This document shows, piece by piece, positions 36,716 to 45,914 of a DNA stretch of 64,000 nucleotides (position 1 is the first letter of the stretch; every line of letters begins with the position of its first letter). Location: positions 124,001 to 188,000 of the forward strand of contig NW_024088559.1 in NCBI RefSeq assembly GCF_009730915.1. The letters run 5' to 3'. A program made the translations under genes and the position numbers. The DNA comes from Dioscorea cayenensis subsp. rotundata (Eukaryota; Streptophyta; Magnoliopsida; Dioscoreales; Dioscoreaceae). Under the pieces are notes generated by a model, which saw only the letters and a program-made list of their open reading frames with translations, was not told the DNA's origin and searched no databases.

Positions 36716-37345
36716 GAGACATCGTGTGGAAGAATAGCATTGTCGGCCTCACCTGTGACGAGGTTATACTGCTGCTTGAGGGGAAGGAGATGGTCGCTGA
36801 TGATGTGATGGGACGCTTTCGTATGCATAATACAAAAGTCGTGACGAAGAGCCATATCCTTACAAGCAGCGCCTCCATCATCGAGACCGCTTACGCTGTT
36901 TATGTCAAAGCGAGGACGGCGCACATGACACAATTATGGCTATGATCGGGGATGCTTTGTCGCTGACTGCGTGAAGTTAAAGTGTCGTCCTCCCGATAAT
37001 CATGAATGGCCACTTCCATGTACGTCGTCACGGACGATGATAAACAAGAATACGGGCGTTATTCTTCGTATCGAGAGTGCGATAAGGACAGCGTTGGACA
37101 TGGTAAGTTCTTTAATTATGTCAGATTAATATCGTTTTGGTATTTAAATCGGTATTCTAATCTCGACTTGCGTATCTCGGCGGTGGAATCTATTCGACCT
37201 TTGTGTCGATATGGAGTTAAGCGAGTCGGCGACAGCAAAAGTACCCGCTCGTGCGCGACACGAAACCCCAGCGCGAAAAACAAGGAAGCGTCGATTGCGC
37301 GTCGTCGTCATGCGGTTTATCGAGCAGATGCTGTGGGGTGAGAGA
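36700..37345 (+). pseudogene. ULP1-like (C48) protease remnant of the MULE
   Basis: Several frames together recall a C48 deSUMOylating-protease domain. A segment with GHFHV, then after a one-base shift VVTDDDKQEYGRYSS, fits the region of the catalytic His and Asp. Near 37280-37335 VDC, then after a shift VVVMRFIEQMLWG, fits the active-site Cys region (family pattern DCGVFVMRF). Single-base shifts and stops break it throughout, so it cannot encode a working protease as written. Confidence 0.55.
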
Positions 37346-37533
37346 TTCTGACTACTGCAGACGAGGGCGTTCCTTACCTCGGATTACGGTATGTTACCCG
37401 CATACTTAAGGAGGGAGGCGGTCGGCGTCCGTGACAAAGGGGGTCGTCGCTGGCGGGTTAAATTACATTTTTTTGAATAACATGTCTTGTATATCGATTG
37501 TCGATTTTGTTTTCAAATGTAAATCCGGACAAA

Positions 37534-38106
37534 TTCAATTCATTGTTTTTCGTGTTCGAAGAACATGACTTGTATATCTTAATGTAAATTTTTGTTTGTT
37601 TTTGAATTGTAAAGCGGGTTAAATTCCATTCGGTTTTTATTTCATTGTTTAATTTACGTTGTGATTGTGTACATTTCACTTTCATTGTTTAAATATAGTA
37701 TATATCGTTTAAACATCGGTTTTAAATATTTCAAATTACGGTGTACCCGTTTAAAAATAACACTTTCTCTGTTTAAATGAATGCACTTATTGTTTAACTA
37801 AATATGGAAAGTTGCCCATCAATACACAATTCAATTCATTGTTTTTTTGTTTTTCGAAGAACATGACTTGTATATCTCAATGTAAATTTTTGTTTGTTTT
37901 TCAATTGTAAAGGCGAGGTTAAATTTCATTCGAGTTTTCATTTCATTGTTTAATTTACGTTGTAGTTGTGTACATTTCCGTTTCATTGTTTAAATATACC
38001 ATATATCGTTTAAACATCGGTTGAAATATTTCAAATTACGAGTGTATCCGTTTAAAAATAACAATGTCTCCGTGTAAATACATTCAATTCGTTATAAATA
38101 CACAAT
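37534..38106 (+). repeat. Two-copy tandem repeat, unit about 297 bp
   Basis: Copy 1 (37534-37830) and copy 2 (37831 to about 38106) both start TTCAATTCATTG. They share the order AAGAACATGACTTGTATATC, then TAATTTACGTTGT, then CATATATCGTTTAAACATCGG, with few differences. Each copy contains phased GTTTAA motifs; in copy 1 these lie at 37687, 37707, 37729, 37749, 37771 and 37792. It separates the plus-strand protease remnant from the convergent minus-strand transposase. Confidence 0.9.
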
Positions 38107-38699
38107 GTTTCCCACTATCAGTCGTCGGTTTATTAACAATGCCTGAGTCGTGACGAGTTTCATTGCAAGATAAATCGATTGTGGCCGGATCCTTGGCGGT
38201 GAGTGCGATGTAACTTCGCGGACATCAAGCGCTTGCGACTCGATCCTCTTTCGTCTAGGCCGCCCGGTGCCTTCTAGTCGCGGTGATGCATAAGCGAAGC
38301 TCACGATTTCCGTCCGAAGGCATGTCGTACGTCGGGTATGGGGAATATAGCTTCGTTGTATGCCGGTTTGTAATTGTCGGCGGTGAAGTACCCGCTCATA
38401 AATCGATGTACGTTGGTGTGCATGCGCATTATTCTTTGCGCAAGCATGTTTGCGAGGGATACCGTAAACTTGCCACGCTCGACGTGAACAAGTTACGATG
38501 GCGAGATCCACGGAGTTCTTTGCATTGGTCGATCGCCCGTAGCGATCGTCGACACTGACGACCAACCACGAAGATTTCGGTGCATCCTCAACGATGATCT
38601 CTAACCCGAATGTATGTGCGGGCGTAAGTAGGGTCTCCCCATTTGGTCGCTTGCTCACGCTGGGTTACATAACATGCGCATCGACTTGAACACGGCAAA

Positions 38700-38840
38700 T
38701 AAGGTTAAACAAAAGGCGATTGATGGTTAAATAATTCGATCGACATGTTTAAACATTATTGTAATTAAATAAAGCGAAATGATTAATATTTAAAAGTCGA
38801 GAAAAAGTGTAATTAAACAAAGATTGAGAATGTTTAAAGG
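38700..38840 (-). repeat. Phased TTAAAC array in the transposase region
   Basis: TTAAA(C/T) occurs at about 38705, 38727, 38749, 38765, 38789, 38813 and 38833. The orientation is opposite to arrays 1-3 and matches the minus-strand gene. Spacing is mostly 20-24 bases. Confidence 0.7.
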
Positions 38841-40199
38841 GTAATACTAAATGTTAAGTGTAAATCAACATTCGCGAGACCTTATGGAGTCGACCATTTT
38901 TAGTCATCGGTAAATGGCGAGCTTCCTTGATCCAAGCGTTGAGCGACTCCGCGACGTTCGAATACATCTCACCCCAGCGATCACCTCCGAGCGGATAATT
39001 CGACCCGATGTGCCATATCCGATTTATTAATCAACCCGGTGATGAGCTTGGGTGATATGGCTGCGGTTCATTCGCGGTATCGTCGAAATCTTTAGCCGTG
39101 GATGCCCGCGCAATGCTGGAAGCATATGAGACCCGGCACTCCTCCCTCGATGCCTTCCCAAGTCGACATTGGCTTTTCGTAAAATTGGCCTCCAAATGTC
39201 GAAGGCGATGCGCGTGTGGCGAAGAAGGGAAGACTCTCGCAATTGCGCTCACAAGGCCCTTGGACTCGTCCGACACGAAGGTAATTATCTCATGATAATC
39301 TCCACCCTCGTATAAGGCATCGCCCTGACTTAGATATGAACCAAGTCGATTGGCGTCGGTCTCGTTGTCGACTATACCCGAAGGCGGCGTGGAAAAAAAC
39401 CATTGTTACCATCTTTCACTGTGGCACGGTGAGTGTACCCCGATATTTTTCCAAGGAGGTGGGTACCATCGAGAAAGCAGTGACTGACTGCAAGCCCTCT
39501 TGAATCCCTGATACACGCTACGAAAGAAAAGAATGCACGTTTAAAAGCGATCGCGTCTCTCTCCCGCGATCGCTTAGCTGCTAGGGATTTGTCTCGACCA
39601 CCTTATCCACATACCAAAGCAAGCGAGTCATGGCTGGAGATGTCAGCTGCCGTCGAGGACCACCCGGGCGTGCTCTTTTTCCCAACCAAGCACTGCTTGT
39701 ATGGTATGTGGACACCATGTTCCCGCATACATGTCGCTACGAATGTCGATGGCCTTGTACGAGGGGCGGTCCTTGAGCTTACGAATCACTCGTGCGCTAA
39801 CCCATTTTTTTGGGCGCTTTTCGGATGTGGCGCTTGAACCTATGCCACCACCGCAAGTGTGTGACGGGTTGATTGTCTTGATTACGAAAAGTATTTTTGT
39901 TATACTCTTTTTGATGCGTGAAGGCGCAGCGACAACCATCGGCGGCGCATTCCGCGATCGCCCGATGTTTTTCGTTCTTTATGAATTTGAAGTCAAAAAT
40001 TCCTTTTGATTGCATGATTTGAAAGTACATCCACGAAATGTTCGACACCGTCAAAGCGTTGACCAATATCCAGCGACAACACTTGAGAATGATCGGCGAG
40101 GAAGTAAGACATCCACGCGTCGAGGGTCGCCCATGGGGATGAATGGGAGCACTCGCGAGAATCCGAATTCACCTGACACTTGATCGAATGAAAAGATCA

Positions 40200-40310
40200 A
40201 TATGTTAAGCGGAGAATATAATGTTTAGCGATAATGACAATAGTTAAGCGTTAAATTAAATACTTAAACAATTAACTAATAACGTAAAGGACTAGTACGA
40301 TATGTTAACC
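40200..40310 (-). repeat. Phased TTAAGC/TTAAAC array in the first transposase intron
   Basis: Motif starts at about 40204, 40223, 40243, 40264, 40284 and 40304, with steps of 19-21 bases. It lies between the MGSQV first exon and the DNA-binding domain on the minus strand. Confidence 0.75.
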
Positions 40311-40984
40311 CGATGGCGGACATATTTAAACAATAATGACCCCGGACAAGTGAAATAATTAAAAAGAAAAGGAACTTCTGACGAGTAAACCTCGTTTTCG
40401 TTAGGATTCGACGATGGCGCATTTTACGTCTCGACGACAAGATCAACTTCTGACACATTTGAAGATGGAGTGGGCGTGACACATCCGATGGAAGTCGACA
40501 TCGTTTTCTATTGGGCGAAACCGTTTTATATCCATACGGTGTGATGAACTTAACCACGACAAGAGAAACTTGAGACCCCATCGCTCACGTATCTCGATTA
40601 ACACCAATTCCCAGAAGTCGAGCAGTGAACATTAGCACTCTTCCCTCCCCGTTGAATCTAGCAATACCACAAAAACTCTCCATAATATATCGATTCGAAA
40701 AACCAAATCGTACAAACCTAATGAAATGAAGAACAAAAGCGAAGGCGAGCGAAGAAGAAGTAGAAGATGTAAAGAACAAGCAGCGATCGAGCGCAAACAA
40801 AAAAAGTCTGCGAGTTGTATGCATAGAGGTTAGATTAGGCGTGATGTGATTGGGCGGTATTTTTTTCCCTCCATCCCAAGGGCAAAAAGGGAAATATATG
40901 TCATTGTCGCGAGGAAGACATGTTGTCATCGTTCGAATGAAAGTTCTCAACTCAACATGAGTCTACGTGTAAGCGTCGAGCTTT

Positions 40985-41280
40985 TTTTATGTTTAAGCAG
41001 GATACATATAGTGTTTAAAAATAGCGGTTAGCTGTTTAACTAAAAGTCTATATCATGTAAATAATATGTTATTGTTTAAATTGAATGCTTTTCAGCTGAC
41101 ATCGCGTTGCTAGATGGGTACCTCTGAGTCATTTGTTTAAACATATTTACGTATTTTTCTTAAACACCGTTGTCGTTGTTTAAAGAGTAACTTGAGTATT
41201 GTTTAACTTTTTCTATTGTTTACAATGAGCGTTTTTTTGTTTCCCACATTGTTTTTTTACTAGGTCTCTGTTTAAATTTC
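40985..41280 (+). repeat. Phased GTTTAA array between the two right-end copies
   Basis: Copies at about 40991, 41013, 41034, 41055 (weak), 41074, 41135, 41178, 41201, 41218 (weak) and 41270. The better-spaced steps are 19-23 bases. Confidence 0.7.
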
Positions 41281-41325
41281 GAAGTTCGCGATCGAAATCT
41301 GATTGTTTTCGTTTTATTTATAAAA

Positions 41326-41382
41326 GATTTACAACATTTACAACATTTACAAAGATTTACAACATTTACAACATTTACTGAC
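41326..41382 (+). repeat. ATTTACAAC short tandem repeat
   Basis: The 9-mer ATTTACAAC or close variants repeat about six times, broken once by an AAG insertion. Confidence 0.85.
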
Positions 41383-41960
41383 GTCAGCTCGGACTTTGGG
41401 ACGCTCACGACTCGACCCTCGTATAGCGAAACAAGTGTACATGCGTTCGAATGCTCACGGCGGTTGCATAACAAAGCGCATCAACTTGAACACGCAAAAG
41501 CGTCTGACATTAAAAAAAGGTTAAACAACACACGTTCATGAAAAGCGACTATTAATCGATGTGTCGTGGTAGGACTTAAGCGGCGATCACGATAGTTAAA
41601 CACGAGCGTAACGGGTTGTACTGTCGGCGTCGTTTTCTTAAGCGTTAACGAGAAAGTCTCGAGTGGTAAATGTCGACCCCGTCTTAAAGGATGTTTCATG
41701 ATCTCCCTCCTCTAGAGAATCCTCCCATGATCACGCGATACGTGAAAACTTTCTTTTCATACCCAAGTCGAAATGCTCTCTTAATTGCTTTCCCAGTCGT
41801 CCAGCTTTGGAGAATCCTCTGCGTTCGAGGCGATTATGAGAGGACTTGACTAGGGCGAGAAAAAGATAGTTTAACTGGTTCGGTGATTACGGCTGAGTGA
41901 TTCTCAAGATAAGGGAAGAAGGCTCACGAAACATCCTTTCGGATAGAGTGGTTGTCCGTG

Positions 41961-42006
41961 GGAAGAAGGAGGAAGAGGAGGAGGAGGAGGAGGAGGATGA
42001 TGAGGG
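41961..42006 (+). repeat. (GGA)n simple repeat
   Basis: About 45 bases of GGA/GAG triplets, with a small GATGAT interruption at the right, inside the duplicated end of the MULE. Confidence 0.85.
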
Positions 42007-42309
42007 GACGGCGAGGTGGTTGTCCGTGGGGAGGGTTCTTCACAGTTGTTATGGTGTGAAGTCCGCAGCGGTGACTCTTCGTGTCCGAGAAAAAAAGTTA
42101 AGCATGCGATGGCCGAGCATTGGTGATGAGAGCGAGCGGGTGTTCGGAAATTTATGTTACCGTGCGTAAAATTAATGCAGTCGTTAATTCTTACTGCGGG
42201 ATACTCTACCTCTTGCCACTGCCGCGTGCCGCATGCCGACAATTCGGATCAAGCGAAAAAGATCACCGTTTCTGCGAGACTTTGAGAATTTAGCGTTTAT
42301 GAATAGTTA

Positions 42310-42430
42310 TACATGTAAAGATAATGTTAAGCGGAGATGGGAAGTATTAAGCGGATATGACAATTATTAAACATATTAGTAAAATATTTAAGCGGATAAT
42401 AGCAAATAGTTAAACATTATTTAAAATATA
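42310..42430 (-). repeat. Phased TTAAGC array near the outer right end
   Basis: Motifs at about 42325, 42346, 42366, 42387 and 42409, with steps of 20-22, some followed by GG. It has the same position relative to the N-terminal transposase-like exon (42480-42700) as the 40200-40310 array has to its copy. Confidence 0.7.
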
Positions 42431-42479
42431 CTGAAATAGATAACCATAAGCGAGAAGAACTTTCTGACGAAATGAACTC

Positions 42480-42720
42480 AGTCGTAATTCTTGTTCTTCT
42501 CGTCGTAATACTGACTTTACTAACCATAAGCGAGAAGGCGACGATGGCACGTGCTGCGCCTCGACTGATAAAATCGACTACATTTCGTTTTGAAGATGAA
42601 GTGCGCTTGACCCGATCAGATGGAAATCGATTTCATTTTACGTTAGAAAGCCGATTTATATATTTCGGGTATGATAATGAGGAGAATAACAAGATGTAAT
42701 GTAACTCCTTGGCATTGTCT
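42480..42720 (-). pseudogene. Second copy of the transposase first-exon region
   Basis: This segment aligns with 40385-40620 over most of its length. Both carry GACGATGGC, then CGTCTCGAC- or CGCCTCGACTGA-like sequence, a TTTGAAGATG block, a GATCAGATGGAA- or CATCCGATGGAA-like block and TTTATAT near the end. On the minus strand the shared peptide is a basic RxRxPSD segment. It is a diverged internal duplicate, not a gene of its own. Confidence 0.55.
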
Positions 42721-42961
42721 ATCGAAACCAAGCGAAAGCCCTGAGGTTGAGCAGTGATGTGATTTGGCGCTTTCGCTTTTCCCACTATTTTCGGGGCCAA
42801 AAAAATGGGATTTCTGACATGGACCCGATTTGAAGTGAGCAGTGAGGGGGTAAAAGGGAAGTTAAAGCACTAACGGAAGAAATCGTCAGTGGTGTGTAAA
42901 AAAAGTAGGAGGGGTTTTTGGGAAGTTTTGAAAATTACGAGGGTGAGCAGTAATTTTTCCC

Positions 42962-43241
42962 TATGTAAACATTGGAGAAAAAAATGAGGATAATTGGACC
43001 AATTTTTAATATATATATATATATATATATTTAATGATAAAAAAATGTAAACATTGGAGGAAAAATGAGGATAATTGGACCAATTTTAATATATATATAT
43101 ATTTATTTATTTAATGATAAAAAAATGTAAACATGGGAGAAAAATGAGGATAATTGGACCAATTTTAATATATATATATATATATATTTTTAATGATAAA
43201 AAAATGTAAACATTGGAGAAAAATGAGGATAATTGGACCAA

Positions 43242-43283
<42 letters not shown>

Positions 43284-43338
43284 ATGATAAAAAAATGTAA
43301 ACATTGGAGGAAAAATGAGGATAATTGGACCAATTTTA

Positions 43339-43370
<32 letters not shown>

Positions 43371-43372
43371 TC
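42962..43372 (+). repeat. Five-copy tandem array (unit about 75-90 bp) beside the MULE
   Basis: Each unit reads TGTAAACATTGGAG, then AAAATGAGGATAATTGGACC, then AATTTTAATA with a variable (AT)n, then TTTAATGATAAAAAAA. Copies differ mainly in the AT tract length. The left flank of the MULE (33342-33360) matches the end of this unit, so the element interrupts the array. Confidence 0.92.
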
Positions 43373-45503
43373 TTTCATTTAAAAAGCACAAAGTTTGGGA
43401 AGTTAAGAGTTTAACTGAAAGAAAATATTGCATTAATTAATTTATGTTAAAATATAATATTTCTACTTATTTACATATTAAAAAAATGATTAAAGTTAAT
43501 TAATAATTTAAAATTTATAAAAAATTATATTAATTTTATCAAATTGCTTTATTTAAAATATAATTTAATAAAATGTGTAGTTCAATATGATTTATTAGAA
43601 TATTAAATACAATGATAAATTTAAAAAATAATAATTAATACTCAATAATTTTTTAAAATAGATAAGTAAATCTCTCAAACGAGAAGGAGGAATAAATTGT
43701 AATTTTGAGAATCGGAAGAACTACGGTGTTATTTTCACCTGGTGATACTATTGCTTGGTATATATATATATATAGTCATGCAGAACTTAAAGAAGAGTTC
43801 TTTTTGTTAATAATAATTAGTTAAATGACAAGGGTTTTATTGAGAAATTTCATCTAAAGGATTGAATTGAAGATTTTGGACTGCTTCATTGGCTTGGGCC
43901 CTCTTTTGATATTTATATTAATAAATAATAAAATAACAACATCAACTTCTTTTGATTTCAAATAAATATTAAAAAAATCAATCAGCATCTAAGTTTTCAA
44001 ACTTTGTGCTAATTTATTGGGATTTTTTTCCCTTATTTGATGTTTTTAATATTATCCAACTGTATAATAAATAATAATAAATTCTATTCTAAAAATATAT
44101 ATATATATTTCATTATTATAAATTGGGAAATAATGTTCACTGCTTAATTATATTATTATTAAAAAATTTGTGTACTATTAAAAAAATTTACAAAGTAGTT
44201 TAAATAAAAATGAGTCTGCTGTTGGATTTGAGTGGGAAAAATATTTTAATATTTTAGCTTATTTTATTACACGATTATTTTATTTTGTTCTCATTCATTT
44301 TAACTAAATTTATAAATTAATTAATTAATTTATTAGGCCAGTTTAATGGAAATATTGAAAGTTTTATAAAATGATAGATTTGTCTTTACTGCTTGAACCA
44401 AATTCTGAAAGTATATTAAATTTACTTTTAAATAATTATGAAAATCTATCTTATTTACTTTTATTTTATAAAAACAATGGTTGAAATGTCTCACGAACGT
44501 GTGATTTTATTTATATTTTCCATTTCATTGCGCCATCGCTATTGAATATTGAGTATTTATATTATATTATTATTAAAAATTAAAACTAATTTTGTTTATA
44601 AGTTGGGTCAAAACTTGAGTTTGAAAACTAATTCATTAATAAGTTTGACACGGTGGTGCATGAAAGAATCAAACATGACCAAACGGTGAATTTATCAACC
44701 AATCACATGCATTCAACACTTAAAAAAAAAATCCAATTATTGTGTTCATTGATGTAATCCACATTTGTTTTATTATGTTTGAAAAATAAAACATTATAAT
44801 CATTTTATTAATTTTAAAAACTTAAAAAAAAAATCTCATAACAGAACAAAAATTGATAATATTTTTAAAAAAATACTTAAAAAATTTTATACAACTCAAA
44901 CCTACACATTCCCTTTGAAATTCTATTTCATTGGACAATATGATTTATAATGGAGTAATATTTTAATAAACTTTGTTTATAATGAATGGAAATTTTTAAA
45001 AGTTTATATGTTGACATATTCCTTTCTTTGAGAAGTTAATATTTAGTGTGGAGTGTTATCACCTCAAAAGCAAAACATAATTAGAACAAGAGGAATAAAT
45101 TACTTTTATAGTATAAGCTTGTGTCTTATATTTAATAATATGGGAACTAGATTATAATGAGAATAAGTTAAATTATCCAACGTGAGAATGTTTTTCAGGG
45201 TAAATTACCAAATAATCAAATGTGGATAACTTATGTCTTTGTTCCAATTATTTATTTGTTTTTTTACTTCTTTTTATTTGAGCCGTGTTCAATTTAGCAT
45301 AAAAAAATTGTTTAATTATATATATAGTTTAATGCTTTAGTTTAAAAAATATTAATCACAATAACTATTTTAAAATTCAAATTAATTTTTTATACACTAA
45401 TTATCATATATATTTAAATAAATAATTTTTTTTATAAAAATAAATAAACTACAGATTTATTGAAATATAAAAATAAAAATAATTTATAAATGAATCTAAA
45501 AGG

Positions 45504-45626
45504 TTTTTTTTAAATATTGGTTTTTTTTTTAAATTAATTATTAAAATAGGCATTTCTACCATTATTTTGGAATGGTAAAATGCCGATTTTAGTGATTAAT
45601 TTAAAAAAACAATATTTAAAAAAAAA
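45504..45626. repeat. Long near-perfect fold-back (arms about 57-60 bp)
   Basis: The left arm (45504-45563) and right arm (45571-45626) are near-perfect inverted copies around a 7-base loop. They share ACCATT/AATGGT, GGCATTT/AAATGCC-like, AATTAAT and AAATATTG blocks bounded by T and A runs. A transcript would form one long hairpin. It may be a tiny MITE or a source of small RNA. No target duplication is obvious. Confidence 0.8.
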
Positions 45627-45843
45627 GCCACATAAACAATATAAATAAATTAATAAATAAATTTAAAAAAAAAATCCCATCCTAGAGCCTTGACTACCCC
45701 CACTTTTCTAGAAGACCAAATTATCCTGTAATGTTTTCATTTCACCCCCTCAATTCTTTTTTATTTATCTATTTTTATTTTTAACACCACTTTCAATCCC
45801 CCGTTCACACAGTTAAAAAAACCCCATGAACTCCCAAACCTCT

Positions 45844-45872
45844 TCTCCTCCTCCTCCTCCTCCTCCTCCTCC
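45844..45872 (+). repeat. (CTC)n tract in the CXE16 leader
   Basis: About nine CTC units, 43 bases before the CXE16 start codon, within a pyrimidine-rich 5' leader of the kind common in plant genes. Confidence 0.9.
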
Positions 45873-45914
45873 GCCATTGTTCCTCTCCGAGCTCCAGATC
45901 TACAAACCCTAGAT

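Larger units (their letters stand above)
38085..40581 (-). pseudogene. MURA-like Mutator transposase, frameshifted
   Basis: Read on the minus strand, the parts follow the expected order. A start MGSQVSLVVVKFITPYGYKT lies at 40581. The MuDR DNA-binding domain (GQRFDGVEHF, FDFKFIKNEKHRAIAECAADGC) lies at about 40070-39900, and the HTCGGGIGSS and KWVSARVIRKLKDRPSYKA stretch at about 39850-39750. The DDE core comes next (FLDGTHLLGK, then GIVDNETDANRLGS, GDALYEGGDYHEIITFVSD and HLEANF) at about 39480-39100. A SWIM zinc finger (WQVYGIPRKHAC) follows near 38460, then a zinc-knuckle-like C-terminus (SCNETRHDSGIVNK) near 38150. Many one-base shifts and a phased TTAAAC array (38700-38840) interrupt it; the latter is probably an intron. 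Confidence 0.8.
33361..42961. mobile_element. Decayed Mutator-like element (Kaonashi-like MULE, ULP1-carrying)
   Basis: The block differs sharply from its surroundings in base composition, being CpG-rich. Its ends are degenerate inverted copies of MULE-type termini. The left reads GTGGAAATTGCC and runs into CCAAAAACACG and AAAAACCCTCC. The inverted right end reads GGGAAAAATTACTGC and runs into CCCAAAAACCCCTCC. Inside are minus-strand remnants of a MURA transposase (about 38085-40580) and plus-strand remnants of a DUF1985 and ULP1 (C48) protease gene (about 34300-37345). That pair is known from Kaonashi-type MULEs. A second copy of the transposase first-exon region near 42480-42700 shows internal duplication. 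Exact end bases and the 9-11 bp target duplication could not be fixed. Confidence 0.75.
43373..45914. other. AT-rich spacer and CXE16 upstream region
   Basis: Mostly AT-rich low-complexity DNA with no coding signal. It contains the fold-back at 45504-45626 and, directly before CXE16, a CT-rich leader including a (CTC)n run at about 45844-45872. Confidence 0.6.

Noticed and set aside
41904-42242. Minus-strand frame with a long proline run
   Set aside because: The proline run is the reverse of the (GGA)n repeat; no other coding evidence.
33352-42970. A 9 bp target-site duplication for the MULE
   Set aside because: The nine bases on each side (AAAAAAAGT-like and TATGTAAAC) do not match well enough; only the shared array-unit flanks support the insertion point.
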